A DNA stretch of 64,000 nt from Leptospira sp. WS4.C2 (lineage in GTDB: Bacteria > Spirochaetota > Leptospiria > Leptospirales > Leptospiraceae). Positions within the stretch are counted from its first letter, which is position 1, and each line of letters starts with the position of its first letter. The stretch lies in the NCBI RefSeq assembly GCF_040833985.1, contig NZ_CP162139.1, positions 248,001-312,000 of the forward strand, given 5' to 3'. Positions 55,735 to 64,000 of this stretch are shown in pieces. The notes beneath the pieces were generated by a model. It was not told the origin of the DNA. It made no database searches and saw only the letters and a program-made list of their open reading frames with translations. Position numbers and translations under genes: made by a program.

Positions 55735-56968
55735 GTATTTCTTTGCCTAAAAAGTAAACTGATTCGATGGATCCAGGGAAACTAAATCCTTCAAAGGGTG
55801 ACCAGCCGGACTTACTTTTAACCATTGATTTTTTAAATTCAACTGGTTTTTTTAAATTTAGGATAGAAAAATTCGCCGCATAACCTTGATTAATGATACC
55901 AACACCCTTCCCAAATTTTTCTGGTAGGTAGGTAGAAACAAATTCACCCGGGTTTTTGGCACATATTTTTGCTATGGTTGTCATCGGAATGTTTAGTTTC
56001 AGTATCATATAGGTGACAAATAACCCATAAGTATCGAGTTGTGAGATCCCACTGGTGCCTTTTTGTTTTTCTTCTATGGAATGAGGGGCGTGATCTGTTG
56101 CTAAATAGTCAATATGCCCATCCAAAATCCCTTTGACCATGGCTTCTCTGTCTTCTTTTCCCCGAAGTGGTGGGTTCATTTGAAACCACTTGTGGTTGGT
56201 TTCTGTTAACATATCGGTATCAAACATCAAATGGGTGGGTGTGACTTCACAAGTGACATTCACTCCTCTTTTTTTGGCGGCGATGATTTTAGAAAGTCCG
56301 TCTTTTGTCGAATAATGGCAGAGTTTTCCTTTGAGATTGTATTTCTCAATCAAATACAAAGCAAAGTCTGTGGCAACAGTCTCTGCCTCTTTGGGGCGTC
56401 TTTCTTCATGTGTAGGCTGTGATTGGTTGGCAATTAAGATTTCTGGATCTTCGCAGTGGAAACTAATGTCTTGGCCCACGTAGGATTTAATGACTTCTTC
56501 TAAAGAGGCATTGTCATGAAAGAACAATTCCCCGATGGAAGGGCCCATAAATACTTTATAAGGAACTTTCTTTGTCAGTGGTTTGGTATGAGGACCAATA
56601 CCTGCATACAAAGTGATATGGATGGGGGCCTTTGTGGTGAGCGCTTGTTTGGCGGCGTAAGTTACGTCATCAACAGGAGGAACCGGGTTATTTGGCATAT
56701 CGGCTACATGGATCACACCTCCGTTGATGGCGGCATTGCCAGCCGAGATAAAATCTTCTTTATAGGTATGTTTTCCACTCACATCTTCACGTGCATGGAT
56801 GTGGATATCTCCAAAACCAGGAAAAATTACCGAACCATCGGAAAACTGGCGGGCATCGGGATCGATCCCTTCTTTTACATTGGTGATCAGTCCAGAAATA
56901 GGATCAAATTCAATCGTTCCTTCAAATTCTTTTTCATGTGTGATGATCTTCCCTGCAATTTTTTCCAT
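55724..56968 (-). CDS. pyrC: Dihydroorotase (amidohydrolase family)
   Basis: The 414-residue enzyme closes carbamoyl-aspartate to dihydroorotate in pyrimidine synthesis. Metal ligands appear in GFGDIHIHARE (His56, His58) and in the late ATDHAPHS, with SFHCEDPEI and LCHYSTKDG supplying further histidines. This is the longer, class I-type dihydroorotase. The assignment to pyrC rather than a hydantoinase relies on the DHAPH and NPPLRG segments. It overlaps the PAS-GGDEF-EAL gene, and a perfect 14-bp palindrome lies just upstream. Confidence 0.85.
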   Translation of the reverse strand: MEKIAGKIITHEKEFEGTIEFDPISGLITNVKEGIDPDARQFSDGSVIFPGFGDIHIHAREDVSGKHTYKEDFISAGNAAINGGVIHVADMPNNPVPPVDDVTYAAKQALTTKAPIHITLYAGIGPHTKPLTKKVPYKVFMGPSIGELFFHDNASLEEVIKSYVGQDISFHCEDPEILIANQSQPTHEERRPKEAETVATDFALYLIEKYNLKGKLCHYSTKDGLSKIIAAKKRGVNVTCEVTPTHLMFDTDMLTETNHKWFQMNPPLRGKEDREAMVKGILDGHIDYLATDHAPHSIEEKQKGTSGISQLDTYGLFVTYMILKLNIPMTTIAKICAKNPGEFVSTYLPEKFGKGVGIINQGYAANFSILNLKKPVEFKKSMVKSKSGWSPFEGFSFPGSIESVYFLGKEIHAK

Positions 56969-56979
56969 TTTGCCCCTAT

Positions 56980-56993
56980 GAATCTGCAGATTC
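56980..56993. promoter_or_regulatory. 14-bp perfect palindrome upstream of the dihydroorotase gene
   Basis: GAATCTGCAGATTC is self-complementary and ends 11 bp before the pyrC start codon on the minus strand. It lies in the 151-bp gap after recQ. It could be an operator, but a 14-bp palindrome can also occur by chance in 64 kb, so confidence is modest. Confidence 0.4.
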
Positions 56994-57119
56994 TAAGAGA
57001 CGAGGAAAGTTTCAAGGGAATTTACACTGGATCTGAGTGTGTAAGCACCTTGTTTCAGATACCATTAAGAAAAAACCTAATTTCCCAGTTCGGAATTGAT
57101 TTTGATAAAAGGATACTTC

Positions 57120-59027
57120 TTAGTCCCATTTTGATAAAATTTCTATAATATCATTTCCAAATCGTTCCACTTTCGCGGGCCCCACACCTTTTGTGGCTTC
57201 GAGTTCGGATAAGGTTCTTGGTTTTCTTTCTGCAATTCGTTTGAGCACTGGATTTTGAAATACCATAAACTTCTTCCATTTGAGTAGTCTTGCTTTTCTG
57301 TCTCGGTAGTTCATCAGTTCTTTTAAAATTTGAGAATTGAGAGTGGGAGGTTTTTTTGATTTTGAAATCGAACCACTCGTATCATCAGAGTTAGATGATG
57401 CTAGTTTCGACTTTATTTTTGCAAAATTGGGTAAATAGAGTTTTGGATATTTGGCCCCGGCCACTAAAACTTTTTTTTGTTCCACCCAGGTTTCTAGTTT
57501 TGCAACGACTGCCTCTTCAGGAATCCCATCCAACTTTCCGTGATATGGATTTCGTTCCATTCGATACCGAAGAACATCCTTAGTGCGTTTTCCGACAAGA
57601 GTTTTGGCTATGATGGTTTTTCCGAATACAGCAGGATGTTCTTTTAAAAAGTTTTGGATGGTTTCTTCTTCCCATTCGGAAAGTGGGTAATCCCGTTTTT
57701 CATTTTTCTTTTGGACCTTAGCGGCTTCAGTCTTTAAAAATTTAGAACGATGGAGATTGGCACCAATTTCTGTACAGATATCACAACTCCCACAAGAAGA
57801 GATAGTTTCCCCAAAATAAGCACAAAGTTGGACCTGCCTACATTTTTCTTTGTTGGCATATTCCTTGATGTATTTGAGAAGGGTATCTCCTCCCTTGAAG
57901 TTTGTTTCTTTGGACAACATAAAGGTTTGGGTGGCAACATCACCCGCTTTATAAAACAAAACACATTCCGAATCAAGTCCATCTCTTCCCGCACGACCAG
58001 CTTCTTGGTAATAAGCTTCGAGGGAAGCGGGGACTTGGTAATGTACCACCAAACGAACATCAGGTTGATCCATCCCCATTCCAAAGGCATTGGTGGCCAC
58101 AAGGATAGGAACTTTACCGGAGGTGTAAGCATTTTGAGTTCTTTCCCGGATCCCATCGGTTCTACCTGCATGGTACTTTCCTACAGAGAAACCAAAGTCT
58201 TTCAAAAGATCATACACTTCGTCGGTTTTTTTCCGAGTGGCACAATACACAATGGCACGTCCTGGAAATTTTCTACCATCCTTCCATGGTTCTAAAAGTT
58301 CAATGAGTCTATCGGCTTTGTCCCTTTCGGCGGCAGGGTATTCCACACTGAATTTTAAATTGGGCCGAAAAAAAGTAGATAGAACTACCGTCGGTGTCTT
58401 CATTCCCAGAGAAGACTGGACATCCATCTGGACTTTTTCTGTAGCCGTTGCGGTCAGTGCAAGGATGGGAAAGTTCGGACGAGGGTGGCGTTCTCGCAAA
58501 ACATGAATTTGGCGGTATTCGGGACGAAAGTCGTGACCCCATTGAGAGACACAGTGGGCTTCGTCCACAACGAGAGAAAATAAATCCAATTCCCGAAAGA
58601 TACGAAGAAATCCATTGGAAAGGGCTCTTTCCGGCGAAACCAGTAGGACTCGAATTTCACCTTTCACCGATTTGGCAAGTATGGTCATTTGTTCCACTTC
58701 GTCTTGGGTGGAATTACAAAAGGCCGCAGGAATTCCTTTAGCAAGTAAACTCTCCGTTTGGTCTTTCATAAGTGCAATGAGAGGAGAAATAACTAGAGTT
58801 AGTTTGTTTGTTTGGATGGCCGCAGGAAGTTGGTAGATCAGAGACTTTCCCGCACCTGTTGGTAAAATGGCCAAGGTGTCTTTTCCCGAGAGAACAGAAC
58901 GAATGGCCTCTTCTTGGCCCGGGCGAAATTCCGAAAAACCGAATTTGGTTTTGAGTTCCGAACGTAGATCCAAGGTAACTCTCAAGATTTCCGTAAATCC
59001 GAAAGGGTCAACGATAAGATTCCCCAT
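57120..59027 (-). CDS. recQ: ATP-dependent DNA helicase RecQ
   Basis: The 635-residue helicase has Walker A LPTGAGKS (55-62), DEAH at 155-158, [12 protein letters not shown] (158-169, aromatic-rich loop), [10 protein letters not shown] near 345-354, a four-cysteine zinc site (CRQVQLC...CGSCDIC), a winged-helix RQC region and a C-terminal HRDC domain with [14 protein letters not shown]. It unwinds DNA 3' to 5' in repair and recombination. The listed ATG could be up to 17 codons early, as homology begins near [10 protein letters not shown]. Confidence 0.95.
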   Translation of the reverse strand: MGNLIVDPFGFTEILRVTLDLRSELKTKFGFSEFRPGQEEAIRSVLSGKDTLAILPTGAGKSLIYQLPAAIQTNKLTLVISPLIALMKDQTESLLAKGIPAAFCNSTQDEVEQMTILAKSVKGEIRVLLVSPERALSNGFLRIFRELDLFSLVVDEAHCVSQWGHDFRPEYRQIHVLRERHPRPNFPILALTATATEKVQMDVQSSLGMKTPTVVLSTFFRPNLKFSVEYPAAERDKADRLIELLEPWKDGRKFPGRAIVYCATRKKTDEVYDLLKDFGFSVGKYHAGRTDGIRERTQNAYTSGKVPILVATNAFGMGMDQPDVRLVVHYQVPASLEAYYQEAGRAGRDGLDSECVLFYKAGDVATQTFMLSKETNFKGGDTLLKYIKEYANKEKCRQVQLCAYFGETISSCGSCDICTEIGANLHRSKFLKTEAAKVQKKNEKRDYPLSEWEEETIQNFLKEHPAVFGKTIIAKTLVGKRTKDVLRYRMERNPYHGKLDGIPEEAVVAKLETWVEQKKVLVAGAKYPKLYLPNFAKIKSKLASSNSDDTSGSISKSKKPPTLNSQILKELMNYRDRKARLLKWKKFMVFQNPVLKRIAERKPRTLSELEATKGVGPAKVERFGNDIIEILSKWD

Positions 59028-59086
59028 TTTACCCCCATTTTTGAATTTTACAGAATCCAGTGACCCGGAAATTGTAACGAAGACCG

Positions 59087-60643
59087 ATGCTTTTTAATAC
59101 CTTTGTCTTTTTAATCTTCTTTCTTTTCGTGTATTCGGTCTTTTTGGGATTCGGATGGTTTGCCGGAAAACAAAAATGGGCTTACCGCGCACAAAACCTA
59201 TGGTTACTACTCGCGTCCTACTTTTTTTATGGATGGTGGGAGTGGTTTTTTCTCATCCTCATTCTGATTAGTACCATCATCGACTACTGTGCTGCCATCC
59301 TCATCGAAGGAACAGAAAACCAAATTCGCCGTCGTCTCTTTTTATCAGTTTCCATCATTGCCAACTTGGGCCTACTTTTTACAATGAAGTACTACGATTT
59401 TTTCGCAGTAAACCTCATTGATTCTTGGAACCAATTGGCTTTGTGGTTAGGTTCTACAGCGGCAACCGATTCGAATACTTATTTGTTAAGAAATATCATC
59501 CTACCTGTAGGAATTAGTTTTTATACGTTCCAAACGATGTCGTACACCATTGATGTGTTTCGTAAACAGATCAAAGCCGAGCGCGACTTCTTTGATTTTG
59601 CACTGTTTGTAAATTATTTTCCTCAGCTTGTTGCAGGACCGATTGAGCGTGCACAGGACCTTCTTCCTCAATTGAAAAAACCAAAATTCCCAACAATCGA
59701 TGGGGTGCAGAAAGGATTGTATGATATCCTGCTTGGTTACTTTATGAAAGTCTACGTGGCAGATAACCTGGCCACATATGTTGACCAAGTATTCCTTGCA
59801 GGAAAGTCACTTTACACACAAAATCCTGATATCATCCAAGCAATGGATGGTTCCCAAATATTTGCCGGTGGATTTTTATTTTTAACTCAGATTTACTGCG
59901 ACTTTGCTGGTTATTCTTTTATTGCTCTTGGAGTATCGCGCCTACTTGGTGTCACTCTCACCGTAAACTTTGAAACTCCAGAATTTTCAAAAACACCAAC
60001 GGAGTTTTGGAACCGCTGGCATGTAACACTGAATCGGTGGTTTCGAGATTATATTTATATTTCCCTTGGGGGAAGTAAATACGGTAAGTTTGCCCAATAC
60101 AGAAACTTATTTATCATTTTTTTCTTATCTGGGCTTTGGCATGGAGCCAACTGGACCTTCATTACCTGGGGTTGTTTGCAAGGAGTATATACGATTGTTT
60201 ATCTATTGTTCTTTGCTAAAAAGAAAGAAGACAAAATAGAATCAAATGAAGTCACAAAACCTTCATTACTTGATAAAATTCGCAGTCTCTTATCGGGAAG
60301 CTTTAGTCGAGTATTTATTTATTCACTCGTTGTGTTTAGTGCTGTAGGATTTCGTTCTTATGATGCCCATATGATGTTCCTCTACATGGGAAAATTTTTA
60401 TCGGTTTGGAATTGGGATATGAATCCAAATAATAATATAAAGGATATGTGGGGACTTTTTGAAGAATATTTTAAAATATTCTTACCACTTCTGATCATTG
60501 ATGGAATTACTTATTTCAAAAAAGAAAGGTATTGGGTTTTTGTTTCACACCCTCTAATACAAGTTTTTGTTTTGTTCTTTATGGGATTTCTGATCCTCAC
60601 TCGAGGGGTTTTTGGAAAGGAGGTAATCTATTTTGCGTTCTAA
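59087..60643 (+). CDS. MBOAT-family O-acyltransferase (AlgI-like)
   Basis: The 518-residue membrane protein has about 10-12 helices and the MBOAT landmarks: [18 protein letters not shown] (about 144-161; key Phe/Tyr/Thr), [31 protein letters not shown], and the catalytic His352 in [11 protein letters not shown]. AlgI-like members pass acyl groups across the membrane to polysaccharides or proteins. The next gene, translated with overlap, encodes an SGNH-like partner, the usual two-protein acylation pair. The modified polymer is unknown. Confidence 0.92.
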   Translation: MLFNTFVFLIFFLFVYSVFLGFGWFAGKQKWAYRAQNLWLLLASYFFYGWWEWFFLILILISTIIDYCAAILIEGTENQIRRRLFLSVSIIANLGLLFTMKYYDFFAVNLIDSWNQLALWLGSTAATDSNTYLLRNIILPVGISFYTFQTMSYTIDVFRKQIKAERDFFDFALFVNYFPQLVAGPIERAQDLLPQLKKPKFPTIDGVQKGLYDILLGYFMKVYVADNLATYVDQVFLAGKSLYTQNPDIIQAMDGSQIFAGGFLFLTQIYCDFAGYSFIALGVSRLLGVTLTVNFETPEFSKTPTEFWNRWHVTLNRWFRDYIYISLGGSKYGKFAQYRNLFIIFFLSGLWHGANWTFITWGCLQGVYTIVYLLFFAKKKEDKIESNEVTKPSLLDKIRSLLSGSFSRVFIYSLVVFSAVGFRSYDAHMMFLYMGKFLSVWNWDMNPNNNIKDMWGLFEEYFKIFLPLLIIDGITYFKKERYWVFVSHPLIQVFVLFFMGFLILTRGVFGKEVIYFAF

Positions 60644-61910
60644 ATTTTTAGGCATAGGGATCACCCTCTTATTATTTTTGGTTTTGGAACTAGTCGTTCG
60701 ATTTACCGGTATTCACTATTTGGAACAACCGGAGATCTTTTTTGTAAACTTAAAGAAAAAGTTTGTAGAATCAGGTAAAGGTGATGCCGATGTGATCGTG
60801 TTAGGTGATTCAAGATCAATGGCACTTGCTGGTTATCCGAAAGAACCAGGGATTGAATATTCTGTCTATAATCATAGTTTGCCGGCCATGGGGCCCAAAT
60901 ACTATCGTTTCTTTCTGGACAAATATCTAAAAAAAGGGAATGCCAAACCCAAAATGGTTTTGTTTGCGGCTTCACCTACACTATATTCTACGGGATACGG
61001 TCCTCCGCTTTATGATCCTGATGCCAAGTCTGTAAAAGACAATGAACCAATTCCCACTTATTTAAATCGAAGGTGGAATGAAGGAATCGAAAAGAATTTT
61101 TTTCGCACATCCACACCATCCAATATAGTTAGTTATAGTGGAAAACAGGAAGACTTTAATCAAATTCTTTGGGAGTTTTTTGGGCATAGATACCTCCACC
61201 AATTCACGTTTTCTGAATTGTCCGAACAATACTCCGGAGTGGAAAGATTGTTTATCCTTTCCAAAGCAGCACCTCTGTTATACGAATCGTATCGTTTCCA
61301 TGGTGCCATTCGAAATGCACTCAGTCAAACGAATTGGAAGGTTGACAAAAATTATAAAGAACGGTCACTCTTTTGCGAATCTTGCGAAAATGTAGAGGCA
61401 GGGCTTTGTAAACCATCTCCCTCCCAATTAGAAGACAACCTCACCATCGAAGACCAAATCGGTCGTCATTTTGGGAAATACAATATCTCCAATCGAATCA
61501 AACCAGAACTCGCAATGTTTTCGAAACAATTGGTTCGTAAAGAATTGGACGCAGAGCTTAAAAATCCCGCACCTTATGTCTATAAAAAACCAGACTTTGT
61601 TGTTCTGAAAGATTTGATTGAATACACTCGTTCCCAAGGAATTCAATTTGGTTTGGTCTATATGCCTTGGCTGAAAGAAAGACAAGAATCGAAAGAATCC
61701 CAAGACCTTCTTGCGGATCTAAAACTTTTTTTCAAAGAGAATCCAGAAGCCGGTTTCTTTTTCTTTCCGGATTCTTCCTACCCGGCAGACCGATTTGTAG
61801 ATAATATCCATTACGATTGCCGAGGGGAAAAACGGGTAAACGAAGAATTCCGTAATTATGTTCTTCCAAAGGTGTTCCGTTTTTTGCATTCCAAAGAAAA
61901 ATCCAATTGA
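60633..61910 (+). CDS. SGNH-like (DUF1574) acyltransfer partner protein
   Basis: The 425-residue protein has an N-terminal membrane anchor (7-25) and a periplasmic domain with VLGDSRSM (56-63, Ser60 as nucleophile position) and DNIHYD with Asp390 and His393 near the end, the block I and block V spacing of SGNH enzymes. Leptospira homologues are filed as DUF1574. The TTG start at 60633 is supported by a strong AAGGAGG nine bases upstream. It overlaps the MBOAT gene by 11 bases, so it probably receives the acyl group and transfers it outside the membrane. Confidence 0.8.
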   Translation: MRSKFLGIGITLLLFLVLELVVRFTGIHYLEQPEIFFVNLKKKFVESGKGDADVIVLGDSRSMALAGYPKEPGIEYSVYNHSLPAMGPKYYRFFLDKYLKKGNAKPKMVLFAASPTLYSTGYGPPLYDPDAKSVKDNEPIPTYLNRRWNEGIEKNFFRTSTPSNIVSYSGKQEDFNQILWEFFGHRYLHQFTFSELSEQYSGVERLFILSKAAPLLYESYRFHGAIRNALSQTNWKVDKNYKERSLFCESCENVEAGLCKPSPSQLEDNLTIEDQIGRHFGKYNISNRIKPELAMFSKQLVRKELDAELKNPAPYVYKKPDFVVLKDLIEYTRSQGIQFGLVYMPWLKERQESKESQDLLADLKLFFKENPEAGFFFFPDSSYPADRFVDNIHYDCRGEKRVNEEFRNYVLPKVFRFLHSKEKSN

Positions 61911-61969
61911 TTTCCGATTTCCGGTGATGGAGAATGAGGCACTCCATTCGGACAAGAGGAAACCCAATC

Positions 61970-63679
61970 ATGTTTTCGTTTCGAAACATATTTGTTTGTA
62001 TTCTATCGGCCTATCTCATCGGTTTACCGGTATTTGGGCAGAACCGTTATGCGTTGTTCATAGGAACTAACTACAAAGGGAACACTGCCAAAATCCCTGA
62101 GTTGAATCTCTGTGAAGCTGACGCAAACTTCCTAAAAGAAAAAATCCAAAAGAAAGGAAACTTCAAGGATATCAAAGTCCTGTTAGGTTCCATGGTCACC
62201 CGCGATAATGTAAAAAACGCGATTTCCCAATTGGGTAAAGTTGTGGGAAAAGAGGATTCTGTATTTTTATACTTTTCTGGCCACGGAATGTATATGAAAG
62301 ATGCAAAGGCAAAAAACGGAATGCGTAACTATCTCATTTGTTACGATCGCCCTCATATTTCCGATGAAGAGTTAAACGAATTTTTAACCGATATCAAATC
62401 CCAAAAAACTGTCCTTGTGATGGACTGTTGTTATTCGGGAGGGATTGCCAAAAAAGGGAAAAATACCCGTGGTGCCGCCGAGATTCCCATTGCCCAAGGA
62501 AATGATGGGGTAGTCCGTCAAAACGCAGAGGATTATTTTTTCCAAGACAAAGCGGTCATTTCCTCCTCAGACGATGACCAAACATCCATCGAAGTGGGGG
62601 GAACCATCAACCATGGTATCTTTACTTATAACTTTGGAAATGCCCTGGAAAAAGGGGACTTAAACAAAGACAGTGTGGTGACTGCACTGGAAGCCTTCTT
62701 TGTTGCTAAAGAAGATACTGTGAAAATGGCTCGTCAATTCAACCACGAACAAACCCCACAAGTTTCAGGGAATGCGGCTGGGATCTTTTTGTCAGGTTCT
62801 CCCAAACCCCAAAACCCTCCACCGAAACCACCAAATGTTGTGGTGAACGTTCCCATCACACCGGCAGAACCAACAACTCCAAACAATAATAATACGACTA
62901 CACCTCCAGTGGCACCAGAACCGGAACCTACACCTGCCAACGAAACCACTGTGGTCATTCCTCCCATTACGGAAGTGGAACCACCAGCCCCCCCTTCGGT
63001 TACGACAGGGAGTATTCTCATTCGTACGTCCATCATCAAAGATAAATCGTATGGAGGAGCGGCGACCAAGTCTCCTTATGATCTCTTAAACAAACAGGGG
63101 AAATTAAAATCTTCTCCAGCAGAAGACAAAGTCAGGTCGATCAAAGTTCTTGTGGATGACCAGGAATATACATCCCAAGTCACGACTGAGAAATCGAAAA
63201 TCTGGGGATCTGTGACTAAAAACGGAACCTTGATCCAAGGCGATATCTACAATGTGAAAATCGACAATCTTCCTGCCGGTGTACACCAAATTGAAATCCG
63301 TGCAGACAAGTACCCGATTTACAAAACAGCTACGGCAGTGCTTCCGAAACAGACCGTCACTGTGGATGCGGTCAATTCCATGGATGGATTTGGTGCGATT
63401 CGGGGTCGAGTGTTCTACAAAACCTTAGACAACCCGATTGAAAAACACCCGATCTACATGCCGACCGTGGTTTCCACCAACCAGATCTTCAAAGTCACTA
63501 CCGATAAGGATGGATACTTTTGGTTTACTAACCTAAAACCGGGCAAATACGAAATCCGAGCGAGTTTCATGGAAGAAATGAAATTGGAAAATTCGGAAAT
63601 CCATGTGCAACCGGGGGAAGTGACCAATGTGGACATCATTCTCAATAAAAAATTGAGTTATACAAAGACCAAATACTAA
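61970..63679 (+). CDS. Exported metacaspase (C14) with proline-rich linker and beta C-terminal domains
   Basis: The 569-residue protein has a signal peptide (about 1-23, ending VFGQ), a caspase-like domain (24-275) with catalytic His105 in FSGHG and Cys154 in DCCYSG, a Pro/Thr/Asn-rich linker (about 277-347), and C-terminal strand-rich domains ending with a SpaA/carboxypeptidase-regulatory-like module (GYFWFTNLKPGKYEIRASF, near 515-535; key G-x-Y pattern). The ATG at 61970 was preferred to 61934 because AGAGGA precedes it and it gives a clean signal peptide. Such proteases cut after Arg or Lys in most metacaspases. Location and target are unknown. Confidence 0.88.
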   Translation: MFSFRNIFVCILSAYLIGLPVFGQNRYALFIGTNYKGNTAKIPELNLCEADANFLKEKIQKKGNFKDIKVLLGSMVTRDNVKNAISQLGKVVGKEDSVFLYFSGHGMYMKDAKAKNGMRNYLICYDRPHISDEELNEFLTDIKSQKTVLVMDCCYSGGIAKKGKNTRGAAEIPIAQGNDGVVRQNAEDYFFQDKAVISSSDDDQTSIEVGGTINHGIFTYNFGNALEKGDLNKDSVVTALEAFFVAKEDTVKMARQFNHEQTPQVSGNAAGIFLSGSPKPQNPPPKPPNVVVNVPITPAEPTTPNNNNTTTPPVAPEPEPTPANETTVVIPPITEVEPPAPPSVTTGSILIRTSIIKDKSYGGAATKSPYDLLNKQGKLKSSPAEDKVRSIKVLVDDQEYTSQVTTEKSKIWGSVTKNGTLIQGDIYNVKIDNLPAGVHQIEIRADKYPIYKTATAVLPKQTVTVDAVNSMDGFGAIRGRVFYKTLDNPIEKHPIYMPTVVSTNQIFKVTTDKDGYFWFTNLKPGKYEIRASFMEEMKLENSEIHVQPGEVTNVDIILNKKLSYTKTKY

Positions 63680-63715
63680 CCTAAAGCCAATCTCAGGTTT
63701 TTAGCGAATCCAATA

Positions 63716-63744
63716 AAAACCCTCCTTCCGTGGAGGGTTTTTTT
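63716..63744 (+). terminator. Intrinsic terminator after the metacaspase gene
   Basis: AAAACCCTCC (63716-63725), loop TTCCGT and GGAGGGTTTT (63732-63741) give a 10-bp stem followed by a seven-T run to 63744. It lies 36 bp after the metacaspase stop. Confidence 0.9.
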
Positions 63745-63816
63745 ATACACCCACCTAGAATTAGAACTCCCGCGAATCATAAGGAATTTACCTTTGCCCC
63801 AATGAGGGACTTCTGT

Positions 63817-63830
63817 GATTAATATTAATC
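63817..63830. promoter_or_regulatory. Tandem palindromic operator candidate, copy 1
   Basis: GATTAATATTAATC is a perfect 14-bp palindrome. An identical copy starts 21 bp further on, which is two helical turns, so a dimeric regulator could bind both on one face of the DNA. Confidence 0.6.
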
Positions 63831-63837
63831 TGAAATT

Positions 63838-63851
63838 GATTAATATTAATC
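63838..63851. promoter_or_regulatory. Tandem palindromic operator candidate, copy 2
   Basis: Second identical GATTAATATTAATC. It lies about 150 bp before the presumed start at the window edge and after the metacaspase terminator. The regulator is unknown. Confidence 0.6.
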
Positions 63852-64000
63852 TAATTTTATCTTTTTTTAGAAATTTTGACCGATTCATCGCAAATTCTCT
63901 GGATTTTCCGATTGAATTTAATCGCAACCAGACATTTCCTTGAGTCATAGAATAAAAAGGGAATCGGAAAAAGAGGTTCCCACTCTAGAGAGGATCACAT

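Larger units (their letters stand above)
63745..64000 (+). other. Upstream regulatory region of a gene starting at the window edge
   Basis: No gene lies in this A/T-rich stretch on either strand. It holds two identical palindromes (listed separately), TTGACC near 63875 and a ribosome-binding-like AGAGAGGA just before the final bases CACAT. If the next base outside the window is G, an ATG would start at 63999 at the right spacing. No convincing -10 box could be fixed. Confidence 0.5.

Noticed and set aside
56516..57148. 210-codon plus-strand frame, including a possible 56-residue product from ATG 56978
   Set aside because: Most of it is antisense to the well-supported dihydroorotase, the ATG has no ribosome-binding site, and its end runs into recQ.
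62734..63069. Gly/Val-rich 111-codon minus-strand frame
   Set aside because: It is the mirror of the Pro/Thr-rich linker of the metacaspase, so its low complexity is an antisense artefact.

Overview
The window reads as a chromosomal segment of a Leptospira species, most likely from the saprophytic (L. biflexa-like) side of the genus. The pointers are a close match to the flagellar-coiling protein FcpA, spirochaete-type lipoprotein signal peptides, many genes of Leptospira-typical hypothetical families (DUF1574, DUF2804, 7TM-SpoIIE phosphatases), moderate-to-low GC and frequent TTG/GTG starts. No insertion sequence, prophage, CRISPR array, rRNA or tRNA gene was recognised. The segment looks like stable, vertically inherited core and shell genome.

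Region 1 (1-9.3 kb): a minus-strand group of signal peptidase I, FtsI and a Maf-type glycosyltransferase (cut by the window edge); divergent threonine synthase; a coupled pair made of an orphan histidine-kinase-type ATPase and a C-terminally membrane-anchored partner; leucyl-tRNA synthetase with a small zinc-ribbon protein upstream. Region 2 (9.3-17.7 kb): two possible tiny ORFs leading into an ABC ATPase/FtsX-like permease pair; fcpA; a DnaC-like ATPase with a cysteine-rich head, folK and panB; DAHP synthase. Region 3 (17.7-34.9 kb): rhodanese and ABC-F ATPase behind a striking hairpin, a YihY membrane protein, small hypotheticals, TauE-type exporter, EAL phosphodiesterase, nitroreductase-like protein, DsbA-family oxidoreductase, an RND pump, DUF2804, GMC oxidoreductase, ankyrin protein, a Vps62-like lipoprotein and a lysine-rich exported protein.

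Region 4 (35-40 kb) is the classic rpmH-rnpA-yidD-yidC-jag-mnmE cluster on the minus strand. rpmH was found by reading the reverse complement directly. rnpA has no normal start codon where its family N-terminus should begin. Region 5 (40-57 kb): MltA-like lytic transglycosylase; a TetR repressor divergent from a PhlG-like hydrolase and a glutathione S-transferase, with two matching 18-bp inverted repeats between them; a CDF zinc exporter; two GGDEF-EAL proteins; a thioesterase; methyltransferase and MFS transporter; gamma-carbonic anhydrase; a membrane SpoIIE phosphatase; pheT; dihydroorotase. Region 6 (57-64 kb): RecQ; an MBOAT acyltransferase with an SGNH-like partner; an exported metacaspase with a proline-rich linker; and a 0.3-kb regulatory region with two identical 14-bp palindromes leading to a gene that appears to start at the window edge.

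Themes are cell envelope and wall assembly (lepB, ftsI, mltA, yidC, MBOAT/SGNH), translation (leuS, pheT, mnmE, rpmH, rnpA), and signalling through c-di-GMP and serine phosphatases. The least explained items are the orphan ATPase pair, the exported metacaspase beside acylation genes, the structured leaders before the ABC-F and ABC genes, and the paired palindromes at 41.9 and 63.8 kb.
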